Below, in pieces: positions 45,012 to 56,411 of a stretch of DNA of 64,000 nucleotides (the stretch's first letter is position 1; each line of letters begins with the position of its first letter). Made by a program: the position numbers and the translations under genes. Below the pieces are notes generated by a model. It made no database searches. It had not been told where the DNA came from and saw nothing but the letters and a program-made list of their open reading frames with translations. Origin of the DNA: Coprinellus micaceus (lineage: Eukaryota > Basidiomycota > Agaricomycetes > Agaricales > Psathyrellaceae); the NCBI GenBank assembly GCA_951394405.1, contig OX596343.1, positions 496,001-560,000 on the forward strand. Reading direction: 5' to 3'.

Positions 45012-46505
45012 GTCTTGGAGGCAGAGTCTAGCAGGATTCAGGGTCGATACAATGCGGGGTGTAGATCTGCCCTAATTAAGGGAGTTGTAGAAGACAGAAC
45101 GCGGGTGTATAGTGATTGAATTCCACTAACTCTCTTTGTTGCATTGGTAACTGGTGCCACCACATTGAGCGTGGAGGTTGAAACCGCTCGCTGGCGCTGC
45201 GTGCACCAGAGCCCCCCTTGGTTCCGTTTGCGGTTTGAAGCACTGTTCGAAGCTGGTAGAACACATAGTCCTACCCGGTAGAAGCCGTGAATGTTCCTCT
45301 GAGAACCGAAAAGCGCATGAGTATGGAAAACAAGTAGGTCAGCTCACACAAACTCACGGTAACATAACGCGACAGAAGAGACATGGCTCGTAAAATTTGC
45401 GGAAAGTTCCCCAAGTGAGTGTTTTCGACGGTTAAGAACTGGTCGGCGCGTCAAGCGGTGTCGCTGCCTCGACCCAGTGCGAACTTCGTGGCGGTCGCTG
45501 TCCAAGTTCAGAGCCTGATGGCATCAAGTGCTTGACGCCCATGAAGACAGGACCGTGGTATATGCTCAGAGAGCATTCATCCTGGTGCGGACGGAAGCGA
45601 GGAAGATTTGGGCCTATATGTCCCATCCATATCCGTCCGCATGATGCAAAATTTGTCCAAGAGTCCGATTTTCTGTGCGTCTACAACCAAGAAAGCCAAC
45701 CCAATGCCGGATACAGATGCGGACGGAAAGTGCCCACAAAGACACCTTTGGAGTTGTAATTGGGTGCCAGGTGTGTCGCGGGGAAGTGGGCATGGTGGGA
45801 CCTGTCCTCCCCCCCAGGTCCATCAACCTGTATGCGGAGCAAGGTATCATCCAGTATGCGGTCGGATTCGGGCGAAAATCTGAACTGCCGATCCTAATGC
45901 GACGGATTTCGCCCAAGGTTGGGGGTGCAGAATCGGGTAAAATTGGCGATTTTGGATGAAAGATCTTTGAGCATATACCACGGTCCTATGAAGACCCGGA
46001 CCCTAACTGTACACCATCCTGCCTTTATCGGCTGTTAACTTTAGGTAAAGTCGTAGAAGGTACGCCCAAGGTGCGATCGACAACTCCTCACAGCACAAAT
46101 TAGAGCCCGCAGTCTCCAGCATTCGCGTCCCATTCCTACTCTTCAGTCGCTGCCTCCATACCGGCCGTCACAGTGCGCCGGATACGAGGCGATGGGCTCA
46201 CTCCATGAGTTATAGTCATAGAACGTTCGGGTGCGCCCGATGGCAAGGTAGAGGGGCTATCAGCAGGGCACCAGAAGTCTGAGAGAAATTCAGGGTATCG
46301 TTATCCACTGTTGCTATTCGAATACGACTCCAAGCCGTCCACATAATTAATAGGTAGATGATAATGTGGTTCTCGGCCACAGCTTGCACAACTGCGCCCC
46401 TCTGTATCATATGAAGCAGAAATGCGTGCTGTCAATAAATGAACGGATTGAAAGACCAGCAGACATACCGTCCACAAGTTGTCCTCCAGAATTCGAAGAA
46501 AATCT
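45012..46505. other. Region between the duplicated genes
   Basis: It should contain the missing 5' exon and promoter of copy A and the 3' flank of copy B. A possible Cys-rich small ORF lies at 45541-45759 (listed separately). The rest is without recognisable genes. Confidence 0.4.
45541..45759 (+). CDS. Possible small Cys-rich ORF (uncertain)
   Basis: A plus frame is open from 45436 to the TAA at 45757-45759; the first ATG is at 45541 (MKTGPWYMLREHSSWCGRKR). It contains two CGRK motifs (SWCGRKRG and YRCGRKVP) and spaced cysteines (CPSSEPDGIKC upstream; ICPIH; FLCVY). No signal peptide is visible in this frame. It may be an exon of a spliced gene, a relic, or chance. The opposite strand is also open for 100 codons (45614-45916), which weakens the case. 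Confidence 0.25.
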   Translation: MKTGPWYMLREHSSWCGRKRGRFGPICPIHIRPHDAKFVQESDFLCVYNQESQPNAGYRCGRKVPTKTPLEL

Positions 46506-47505
46506 TCAGGCCGCTGAACCAGAGTTCTTTGCCGGAAGGTATATCTCCTCCAGTAGCTTCTTCGACGTCGGAGTGATGAAGCGATTCTCACCACCCCGGG
46601 TTATCCACCACGGCCCTGCCGTCTTCCCTGTCCGGAAATCATATCTCTGAACCAGCTGGCCTTCCTGGAAAACTTGACTAGCGACTTCGGCATCTTCAGC
46701 CTTCGGGGGCTCGACTATTTTGAGAACTCGAAGGACGACCTTGGGAATGGAATCGGAAGCGCCCCGTTTGTGGGCAAATTTGGCCATTTCGAACCTGACC
46801 AATGCCTTCCCTGGTACAACCGCGCGTCAGAGGTGGTGCAAAACCGTGGGTGGAAGTCGTTGTGAGACTGTACAGACCGGAAGTTGTTCCTGTACCGAGT
46901 CCTTTGGGCCCAGTATCCTGCTTGGGTCGCGCCAGGTGTAAATACAACATACCACTGAAAATGCCTTCGTTGTGCAAAATCATCACCCATGGGACGCAAT
47001 TCCCCAAGTCAAGGATAAGTGGATCTGTGATGCTGTCTAGAACCTTAGACCGTCGACAACTGCGTTTGGGAACCAGACCCTCCAGCTCCACTGCCCTACT
47101 TCGTGAGACGATTCCTTCATCCACCAGTTTCCGCCATATCGCAGGGTACTTTGTGAAGACAGCGGTGAGGTGAATCCTCCAGAGACTATGCCGATGATCC
47201 ACCATTAAATCCGACCCCCGTAAAAAGGACTGTGTAGCAGGTAGACTCGAGTCTTCTGGCCTGACCACGCGAAACCGTATCTCCCCGGCGGCAGGATGAG
47301 AATGGGGGGACCGGTGAAAATAGAGGAACCCCTGTGTGTTGACGGGGAAGGGCGCTCCTGCATGGTTGGGTGTACTGTAGTACTTAACCTTCGCGTAGTC
47401 ATCGGACCCGGAGACGCGTGCTTCTTTAGAGGTGAAACGGATACGGCCTATTCCAACCCCGGAAAGGTCAACTAGGTCTTCTGAGCGAAGTCTGTCGGGA
47501 TCCAA
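46506..47505 (-). pseudogene. Unrecognised protein family, copy B, apparently frameshifted
   Basis: A paralogue of 44079-45011. The 5' part (DLVDLSGVGIGRIRFTSKEA; GFLYFHRSPHSHPAAGEIRF; FRVVRPEDSSLPATQSFLRG; MILHNEGIFSGMLYLHLARP) is in one frame. The 3' part (ALVRFEMAKFAHKRG; VVLRVLKIVEPPKAEDAEVA; YDFRTGKTAGPWWITRGGEN) is in another, with the switch near 46800-46850. The only GT-AG pair that would rejoin the frames removes 34 nt, shorter than any other intron here, and copy A has no intron at that point. A frameshifted pseudogene or an assembly indel is therefore more likely than splicing. The upstream match RIVHTLDPDRL shows the gene begins 5' of 47505, probably after an acceptor near 47533. 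Confidence 0.55.
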
Positions 47506-48449
47506 AGTATGGACAATACGTTGCCTCGGCGTCTAGACAAAATATTTGAGCACTAGACAGAGCCGCCAATATCTATCGTCACCTAACCTTTCGCGATGAC
47601 GAACTGCCAGCAGTCTCGACGGCGCTGGAGGAGACAGCTCTTATGTGCCGCTTCAAGTGGGTCCTCGATGCCTGAAAGGCAACGAGCGACCCTGGCCGTA
47701 CCCGGCTGACATCGAGGGGATGCCCCAACACAGGGGAGCGCACCGCCCAGACTCGGAGCTGGTTCGATATCTGATGCCGAAATTCCAAACAAGTGAGGTT
47801 AACATTCCAAGACCCGCAGTTCACATTCGCATGCAGACTTACGATTGCTCTTTGTGTCAGAGAAGCCATCGTCGAGATTCCAGAAGAGTTAGAGACGACT
47901 TGGTTGATCGACGGAATTCGAGGTGGTCGTTCTGGTACAAGTCATCAACAACTTGCGATCAATCATTTGGCGCCCGGTATGTAGCTGTCAGTCAACTTGA
48001 ACAGGATGGCCGACACAATGAGGATGCGTAAAGCAACATTCCACATGAGATCTCCCAACCAATGCAATACGACGTACATCGCTTAGGCGCACACCACTTT
48101 TCCACACACCTTACATTACACTGGAGGGTCCCACAAGCAAACCCATGAGCGCCTTCCCGCAGAAGTGAGAACTTGGAACGAACGCTCCATCGTCCACAAA
48201 TTTCCTATACAGAAAGTGACTCTCCCGCTATTTAGACCTTCGCCTCGTACCGGAACCCCAACCATAATTCATCCAGAAACGGTTCCAACATTCCCCCAAA
48301 TTGGGACTACGTCGAGCAATGCAGACCATCGTCGTGGTCAAGGCCCGTCTTGAAAGAAAGAGGAGAGGCGGCCTTGAAGAGGTTAAGTTTGACCGGGGAG
48401 CGAACACTCTACACAGCGAACGAGTTGGTAAGAGAGGGAGGGTACATGT
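47506..48449. other. Intergenic, probable 5' region of copy B
   Basis: It contains the acceptor-like ttgtctag (minus) before the copy B homology and perhaps its first exon, which I could not define. The right half is AT-richer with no gene seen. Confidence 0.4.
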
Positions 48450-49701
48450 TCACGCGACCTCGAGGATGTTTCTTTCCGGGGGGATAGCGAGCGCCTCCAC
48501 GGCCCAAGCCCGAATGGCCTCCACACTATCGTTGGGGGAATGGATTTCAAGTATGAACGTCCTCAGATGAGGAAACGCCGTGACACATTCACCAATCCCG
48601 CGCAGCTCCCACGACCAGAAACCGCCTAATGTCCCATCTAGGCCACAGTCACCAGGGATCTTCCGGAGATCGAAGTATATTGTGAGGTGAATGACCTGAA
48701 TGGAATTTGGAGGAGCCAAGCGCTCGATGAGGGACGCTGTCCCCGGAAGAGATTCTCTCGCAGGAGTGGTGGTGTCCACTTCGATACCCAGTGTGGTGAG
48801 GTTGGGACAGCGCGGAATCCGCCCAAACACAGATTCGCCAGGGTTGGCTGTCGGCTAATCATGAGCTTCGTCAGGTATTGTGAATAGATAACGCACAGCC
48901 ATTGACACAGGGCATAAGATTCAGGGTCTTCACAGAGTTTTGGCAAGCTGCAACCAAGGTTGTCATAGCGTCCTCAGGCTCGCTCCCATCGCTCGCGAAT
49001 AGGTGCAAAGTCCGCAACTTGTCCACGCGAATTGTACGTAGGTGCTGGAGGATAAAGTGGACCGTAGATATCGTACTGATGGTGTAGTCGAGCTGGAGGC
49101 TGTCCAGGATGACGACCTGAGACTCACGAAGGGGTGGTATTCCCTCGCCATTGGCGCCGCCCTGCGGAAAGCAGTTCTCAACTTGAAACTGTTTCAGGGA
49201 CGACCCACAGGCCCGTACAAGCTCCAATGGCGCCCTCGACAGCGAGAGGGTCCGGAGGGCAGGAGACTGGCAGATCCGTACAATGATTTCCTTCAAACGT
49301 CCGGCGAGGCTCCCAAAGGTCCCCCAATTGATACAAACTAAGGTGAAGGCTTCGATTTTGGTCAGATCGAACTGGTCCAGCGCTTTGGCGAGCTTCCTGT
49401 CGTTCGCCAACCAGCCGGCCCAGCGAGGTTTGGCGTCGAACATCGTGATATGCTTCACGTAGGATGCGATCCTTGAAGATGAGGCTAGTAGGAGTTCGAG
49501 AAGACGCTCTCCTGGTGGGGCTATTGAACCTGGACTTCGAGGATGGGAAATAGCGACCCGGATATGGGACAAGAGGAGGCGTTGACAGGGCTCGCGGAAT
49601 GCAGAGCATGCCAGAGAAAGGTTTCTGAGCGACTTGTCGTCTTTCCTGTCGGCAGTGAAGGATATTACGAGGAGGAGAAGTTCCAGCGGTAAGGACGTCA
49701 T
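48450..49701 (-). CDS. F-box-like leucine-rich hypothetical protein, copy 2
   Basis: A paralogue of the gene at 3258-4622. The N-terminus is F-box-like (MTSLPLELLLLVISFTADRK; LRNLSLACSAFREPCQRLLL). Leucine-rich segments follow (TKIEAFTLVCINWGTFGSLA; RICQSPALRTLSLSRAPLEL; RLLELLLASSSRIASYVKHI). One intron, 48855-48906 (52 nt), restores the frame into ESVFGRIPRCPNLTTLGIEV and gives 399 residues. The donor is GTCAAT, a weak match to consensus. The end reads EAIRAWAVEALAIPPERNIL. It is shorter at the C-terminus than copy 1. The start codon sits in an inverted repeat and overlaps the stop of an upstream ORF (see 49698-49752). The function is unknown; a substrate-binding role in ubiquitination is inferred from the F-box resemblance only. 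Confidence 0.68.
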
Positions 49702-49752
49702 GGTGGTTCGAGATCAAGACCATCCTTGATCTCAGAACTTGAAACCACCATG
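49698..49752 (-). promoter_or_regulatory. Hairpin plus overlapping uORF at the start codon of F-box-like copy 2
   Basis: Reading the minus strand, CATGGTGGTT and, after an asymmetric bulge, GAGATCAAG pair with CTTGATCTC and AACCACCATG across a 6-nt loop: about 19 bp, with the gene's own ATG inside the 3' arm. The 5' arm supplies another ATG at 49751 that opens an 18-codon frame (17 residues, MVVSSSEIKDGLDLEPP). This frame ends at a TGA (49700-49698) overlapping the main start as ATGA. If transcribed, this could mask the AUG or couple translation by reinitiation. Confidence 0.5.
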
Positions 49753-51094
49753 ATCGCGCCTGACAATGTGCGCCGTAGTCGCCTAGCTTTGAGACTGTCC
49801 CTGCTCTACGGATCGGCATACGCTCTTAGACATGCATGATATCTGTTAAGGACGTCGCGGTCCACATCCTCCATCATCACGGCCTCAACGTCATCGTGAA
49901 GCTGTCAATGGAGACCTCAACCGCCCAAGGTACGTCCTCGTCGAACCAGAATGTTCACTTTCTCCTCAGGGTGGCCAAATTCTCGGACACACGATCTAGT
50001 GGCTGTTTTTAGCTGTGCAGAAGCCATTCGTGTCCGGTTGGACACAAGATGCTCTCTTCCTCGGCCTCGAGGCGGTCAGGGGTTCAAAGCACACTTGCGC
50101 TCGCACGAGCACCTTCTGGAAACCCTCCAGTCTCTCGGTATGGAAGACGACGGTCCTGCTGCGTGGCCGAAAGGGGCTCAAGCACACTGGCCTTGCTTTG
50201 GACAGCCCGGTTTCGAAGGACAGCCGGCGGCGGGGCTTCCGCCTCGGACTGCCCGCCCTCCCGCTTGGCCCAGCGCCAGCTCCGCCCTTCCGGTAGTTGT
50301 GCGCGACCTTGGAGGGGTGTTCTCTTACCTGGTATAGTTCGGTGCCGGAATTTCGATTTTTGCTTACCCGGGGTTGGTTGAGACCAAGTTGAGACATGTC
50401 AACTTGCGCTTCGACTTGATTTCAGAAAACACCAGTTTTGGTGGGTACCAGAGGTCCTCTCGTCCAATAGGATATCCGGGGCACAATTAAGCACCCATTT
50501 CTCGTATGCCTTGGGGCTACTCGGGCTGATCGAAGAACATGCATCGAGTGTAGCCTCCCAGTGACCAAGGCGGAGGATAGTTAGGAGGGTTCCCGATAGC
50601 TGCACTGTAGCATGAGAGGCCGATGTTCCCTATTCATTAAAAATTGAAAGTCTGTTTTGCTTGAAACTCCATCGACTAATTCCCGTTCGTTCTGTGCCCA
50701 AGGCAAATCACTTTCAAGCTCGGACGCGCTGAGTCCAATTGCTCCGTGTGCACTCCGTCTCTGGACCTTCCACTCACCGGAGAAGGAGGTTTCATTTTTG
50801 AGAGACCGCAGTCGCGTCGCGTCGCGTCATAGGGGCGATGGCTGTGTCGCTGACAAATGTAAAATGGACCGTGTGGTCCCACGACGGACCTGTGCCCATT
50901 ATTGCAGTTGGCAACATCTGATGTGAGGAAAGTCGTTCGAGATTGGGAGAGCCCAAATACACCGGCTCACTTTCTCCATTTCTTCTTCCTATACCACGAC
51001 CACCGCTGCCCGACTGTCCTCGAACCGGCTTCCAGCACCGTATTCACGGCGTATTCAAGTTCAGGAAGAAGTCAAAACAAGGCAACTAGCAGCG
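49753..51094. other. Intergenic upstream of SREBP, no gene recognised
   Basis: About 1.3 kb. Overlapping GC-rich ORFs on both strands at 49951-50397 lack family features. A cgcgt run (gtcgcgtcgcgtcgcgtcat near 50812) occurs. The right 150 bases are the putative SREBP leader. Confidence 0.4.
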
Positions 51095-54000
51095 ATGTCG
51101 ACCGACATTCGACTGGACCCGTCCGACCCTCTCAGCCTCTTGCTCCAGACCCCAGTTGGTGCAGACTCGTCGTCGTCCTCGAATGGAGATGATTCAGGTG
51201 CATCGTCAATTGGAAGCCCTCAAGACTGGACCCAGCTAAGCACGCTCTGGGATGGGACTGACCCCACCGCAACCGGGGGCGTTGGTATGCAAGGCGGCGT
51301 CAAGTATAACGACCTAATGGATTTCAACGACCTACACGGCACCCTGGACATGAACATGGATATGGAGTTCGACCCAACCATGGGCCTGCACTACGGGGGG
51401 TACGGCGCGTTCGACACGACTTCGGCGTTCAATCTCCAACTCGATTCCCTGCTTCCCCAAACGCAGTTCCCCTTCAGTTTCCAAGCAGCCTTGAACGCAG
51501 CAGGGGGTGGCCCGGGCAGCTTTTCCTCGGGAGCCAGCACGTCTTCGGCGAGCTCGCTGTCGGAAAGTAGCTTCAAGGAGCGGAGGCTAAGCGTGGGTTC
51601 GTCGGTTTCCGCCTCGAGCTCTGGGGCCTCACTGTCTGCTGGGGATGCCGATACCCCAAATACCAACTCTCCGAGCTCGCTATCAAGCTTGCACGACGCA
51701 TTCTCGCCACTTCCTCAACCCACCACGCCAAAAGTTGAGGTTAAGAAGCAGGAGAGCGAAAGCCCGCGGGCGTTCGACCCCGCTATGGAAATCGCAGAGC
51801 GTGTTCGCCAAAGTGCTGGCGTGATGCTCGCTGTGCCTATGAACGCGCAGTATGCGCAACAGGCGCTTGGTCAATCTTTCGATGGTTCGAGTGAGTCTGT
51901 CTTCTATTAATGTGGGGCTATCCGATTCTAAGCTGGCTACAGTGCATCATTCGTCCCAGCACAAAATCCCCATTCCGCGCCTCCCTCGGCAGTCTTCTTC
52001 GCCCAAGTCGCCGCATTCTTCTTCATCCTCTGCGGCGTCGACACCCCCTCCTGCTACCCCTCCTCTTTCCTCCGCGCTCCCCGCAAAGCTTACTATCAAC
52101 ACGAAAGCTAGCAATTCATCAGCGTCTTCGTCGTCGCTTCCCACACCTACAACCGCCATGCACACTCCCTCGACCGCCGCTCAGAATGCCCGCCCCAAAA
52201 CGAGCCACACAACCATCGAGAGGCGCTACCGCACGAACCTCAATGCTCGCATTCAGAGCTTGCGCATGGCTGTCCCCGCTCTCCGTGTGCTCGAAGACCG
52301 GGAAGGCGGGAACGGGAAGAAGATCAAGAAGAATCTTAAAGACGGTGTTTACCTCAAGGGGACCGGTATCGGGATTGACGGCGTTGATGGGACCGTGGAT
52401 GTTATCGACGAGAGGGGCTTCGTTGATGGTGTTAAAGTTGCGAGGAAGTGTTCCAAGGCAAACGTCCTGGGCAAGGCTGTGGAGTATATCAGGGTTTTGA
52501 AGAAGCGGGAGATGAGGATGAAGGCGGAGCAGAATGGGTTGAAGGCGCTCGTGTGTGGACTCGTTGGGGGTCCTGCTCTACTGAAAGAGTGGGAACTTCG
52601 GTGGAGGGAGAGGTTCGGTGGTGAGGAGAAGGACGAGGTTGAGGGAGAGGAGGCGGAGCCCGAAGAGGATAGCGACGAGGATGACGATGGGGACGACGGT
52701 GAGGTTGGGAAGAAGCGGAAGCGCGCGAAGACTGCAGCAGGTGGGGTGCAATTCAAGAAGGCCGTGTTCGACAAGAAGGGCAGCACATCTTCCGTCCCGC
52801 CACCGAACGTCGCGAGCGTGATCACCCAGCTCGGTGGGAACGCACCCGGGGCGAACGGTGCTCCTGTTGCTCCGGAGAAGAGGAAGCGCGGGAGGCCGAG
52901 GAAGGTGCCTGTCCCCCCTACGCCCGTCGCGACGCTTGCTCCCCAGGTCTCTCAGCAAGATGTCATGATGCAGGGTCAGGACCATGTTATGCTCGCGCCG
53001 CCTATCGAGCTCCACCAACAAGGCTCGCAACCTCAGCAATACCTCCTCGCCGTCTTTGCCTTGTTCTCATTCTTCAACTCACCCCTTACGTCTTCATTCT
53101 CGTCATCGTCGACTTCCTCCAGTGCCCACCATCATACTGGTGTGCTGCTCAACAAGCCGCCGCTTGCCCTCGCCCCGGATATTATCTCCCAGTTCACGCC
53201 TCCGCCTGCGCTCCCCGTACAGAGCGCTATCTTGGTTGCCGGATGGACGTGGAGGGAGTGGGCCCAGGGACTGCACCTCGCGGTGTCGTTGGTTGTCCTG
53301 GGGAGTTTGATCTGTAGCTGGATGGGCGTCAGCTTGAGTCTCAAACGCACCAAGAAGGCTTCCCTGAAGGATGGCAACGGTGACCTCCATAGGCGTGCCG
53401 ATGGAAAGGTCGACTGGACAGACGTTTGCAACGACGTTGTCTTGAATGGTACGTTTCCTCGCTCATTACATCTCATCCAACCGATTCTAACTACAACTTC
53501 CTTTCTTATAGGCACATCCCTCTCCATTCCTTCCACCATCCGCATGTACACCTCCCTCCTCACTTCCCCGTCTCGGTCCATCCCCCAGCTCACATCCGCC
53601 GCCCTCTTCCTGCACAGCAAGGGCGGTGTCTTGTTCAACACTCTTGCCCGCGCCAAGGCCCGTTCGCTTTGGAGCACTGCCAAGGCTCACAGCGAGATGC
53701 CTTTGCCTCCCAGTGCGAGGAAGGGTGGACCTGTCAGCGTTAAGCTATATGAGCGCCTTGTGTTGGAGAACTGGACCGTCGAGGAGGCTGCGAAGCACCT
53801 TCCTTCGTCATTGAACGAAGACGATGAGGGAGAGCCGGAGGCCTCGACTGGGACCCCGATCGAAGCGCTTGCGGGTGTCCTGGTGAAGCAGAGGGTTAAG
53901 GGGCATTTGGGGTGGTTGTTCGTCGATGCTGTTGGGGTTTCCGAGTTTGAGGACCAAGAGACCCTCGAGAAGTCGAACGACAAGGTAGAGAGTCAGAGGA

Positions 54001-54542
54001 AGGCAGAGGAGATGGAGATGAGGCGTACGATCGAGGCTGCGCGCGAGCTCGGTGGGGACGTCGAGGAGCTCGGTCGGATTCTCGAGAGGGTGTGGAAGCA
54101 GCCAGCCAACCTTTTCCTTGATGACCTCTCCGACTCGTTCGTTGACGCTGAGGACTCCGAAGTCGAGGATTGTGATGACGGAGCGGTCGAGGTTCTCGAT
54201 AAGGAGATCAAGGCCCTCCTTACGGGCCTGGTGCTGTATCGCCAAGTGTTTGGTGTGCAGAAGGGCGTTGCGTCGGTTACGAGCGCGTTGATCAGCCCTC
54301 CGCCTAGCCCGTCGTCGACCATTCGTCCGGGCGTGCGCGCTTCGAGTGGTGGGCAGCAGAAGGAGAGGAATGTGTTGTGGGACCTTAGGAGGGCGTTGGG
54401 GAATAGGGTGTTTGAGGACGACGTTGAGCGGGAGCAGGGTGAGGAGGACGAGAGCGAGGGTTCGCGGTTGGAGGATGCTAGGGATAGGGTTGTTGACCTT
54501 GTCGTGGATATGGAGAGGAGGGGGAGGAGTGTGTCTCCATGA
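51095..54542 (+). CDS. SRE1: SREBP-type bHLH membrane transcription factor
   Basis: Sterol- or oxygen-responsive factor held in the ER until cleaved. Three exons (51095-51890, 51943-53448, 53512-54542) give 1110 residues. The N-terminus is acidic and Ser/Gly-rich, as for an activation domain. The bHLH starts near residue 351 with KTSHTTIERRYRTNLNARIQ, including the SREBP-specific Tyr in ERRYR. The loop is unusually long, with an insert of about 50 residues before SKANVLGKAVEYIRVLKKRE. An AT-hook-like RKRGRPRKVPVPP follows at about residue 570. Two candidate membrane spans are at about 630 (YLLAVFALFSFFNSPL) and 709 (LHLAVSLVVLGSLICSWMGV), as in SREBPs. A long C-terminal regulatory region follows. 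The second intron (63 nt) is in frame. It lies upstream of a sphingolipid desaturase on the same strand. Confidence 0.9.
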
Positions 54543-55030
54543 TACTCTTTCTGTTCGATCTTGGATACGATTCGTATTGACGATTTCTCTTCCGCTTTGC
54601 TTTGACGATTTTAATAATTTAACGACTACCACTGACTCGGATGTATATTATAGCGTCATTTTATAATAGATGTGTGCCGTATCGTCGCCTCTCCAGTGCT
54701 GCCCAGTTGTCGTCGAGGACCCGCTGAGCCTCCCGAGACCTTTTCCGCAGATTCTCGACATGGACTCGCATATTTGAAATGTCGAACGTGTTTTCGCGTT
54801 TGATGCCAGGAAATGATGCAGTGATGGGAGAAATAAAGTAGCCAGCGAGTTCGGCCTATATTTACCCATCCTCCTCCTCTGCTCTGCCCCGTCGTATCCA
54901 TTCCCCACCTTCGACTCGAGGACATCGAGCTCGCCGTAAATCTAGACGACGTGCGCACTGGTTTGTGCACCACGACGACCGATCACCACATAGACCAAAG
55001 GGAGTTCAAGGGGAACGAGTGAAGAACGCT
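54543..55030. other. Intergenic between SREBP and delta-4 desaturase
   Basis: 488 bases. AT-rich 3' flank of SREBP (tatattatagcgtcattttataat near 54643-54667), then the desaturase promoter and leader. No gene was seen. Confidence 0.5.
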
Positions 55031-56411
55031 ATGGCTGTCGGTACGTGCCTAGCGCGATATCTACAATGTCACAGTCTCAAATTTAAACTTGTCTCCAGAT
55101 TACAGCTTGTATGGAGGTGCAGAGACGACTAAGCCCTCACAGGCGACGAAGTCTAAACCAAAACCTGCAACGTACTCGTCTGAAGGTCGAACACCGCGAC
55201 GAGTGTTCTCGCCGAAGGAGGGAGAGAACCCCGACGTGCGGGCATACAGCGCACCGCCCAAGGATCCCAAGGACTTCCTATGGTTGATGACGGAGGAACC
55301 ACACAGGTCGAGGAGGATGGCGATCTTGAAAGCGCACCCTGAAGTGTGTATCGCCCCTGTTTCCCTCCAACTTCCGCAGTTCTGACACGATTTTCAAGGT
55401 TACGAAACTCATGGGACACGAACCCCTTACGAAATGGGTCGTCCTAGGTGTCGTATCTCTCCAAGTGTTCATGGCCATCTACCTTCGCCACACATCTCCG
55501 TTCTCTCCATGGTGGATCCTCGCTGCGTACGCCATTGGTGGGACCGCGAACCATAACCTCTTCCTTGCTATCCACGAGATTACGCACAACCTCGCGTTCA
55601 AGAAAATCGCGCCTAACAAACTGCTCGCTATTTTCGCGAACCTGCCAATTGGCATTCCCTACTCCGCGGCGTTCAAGGTAGAGTTCTGCATCTATCTCGA
55701 AGGATAGACGTTAGCTCACACTTTGGATAGGGTTACCACATTGAGCACCACAAGTTCCAGGGTCAGGACGGAATCGACACTGACCTCCCCACGAAACTGG
55801 AGCTCGTATTTTTGAACAACGTCCTCGGAAAGGTCTTCTTCGCAACCTTCCAGATCCTCTTCTACGCCCTCCGCCCGACTTTCGTCCGCGTGCAGAAACT
55901 TACCAAATGGCATTTCCTCAACATCGCCGTGCAGCTCGTCTTCGACTACATCCTTGTCAAGACCTTCGGCATCCGCCCCCTCATCTACCTCATCGCCTCA
56001 TCGTTCTTCGCTGGCTCTCTCCATCCCTGTGCGGGCCACTTCATCGCCGAGCACTACCTCTGGGACGGGCTTGAGCAGGAGACGTACAGCTACTACGGGC
56101 CATTGAACGTCCTCGCATATAATGTGGGGTATCATAACGAGCACCACGACTTCCCCAGCGTACCGTGGACAAGGCTCCCTGACTTGAGGAAGATGGCACC
56201 GGAGTGGTATGATAACATCCCCAACCACGCCAGTTGGCCGATGGTGATCGTGAATTTTGTCCGGGATACCGAGGTCGGTATCCACGCGAGGGCGAAGAGG
56301 TTGGCGAAGAGCTCCGGCTTGAGTACGGGGATTCCGGGGAAGGGGTGCGCGAAGAAAGGTGGTGACGATGAGGATTCTGACGGGTCGGTGGAGGTGGATA
56401 AGTCTGAATAG
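55031..56411 (+). CDS. Sphingolipid delta-4 desaturase (dihydroceramide desaturase)
   Basis: Introduces the 4,5-trans double bond into dihydroceramide; ER membrane, di-iron, uses cytochrome b5. Four exons (55031-55040, 55099-55343, 55399-55677, 55731-56411) give 404 residues. The first coding exon is only 10 nt (MAVD with the split codon). The N-terminal sphingolipid-desaturase segment reads FLWLMTEEPHRSRRMAILKA. Three histidine boxes are present: HEITH at about 144, HIEHH at about 182, and NEHHD at about 314. Hydrophobic helices flank them (WVVLGVVSLQVFMAIYL; LLAIFANLPIGIPYSAAF). The C-terminus is longer than animal DES1, Lys/Gly-rich then acidic (DDEDSDGSVEVDKSE), typical of fungi. The product is required for delta-4,8-sphingadienine glucosylceramides in fungi. 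Confidence 0.95.

Noticed and set aside
46796..46850. 34-nt intron joining the two frames of unknown-family copy B
   Set aside because: Shorter than every other intron seen here, and copy A has no intron at the same site; a frameshift is more likely, though not proven.
49996..50397. 133-codon minus-strand frame rich in Arg/Pro/Ser
   Set aside because: All frames are open there because of GC-rich composition; nothing supports translation.
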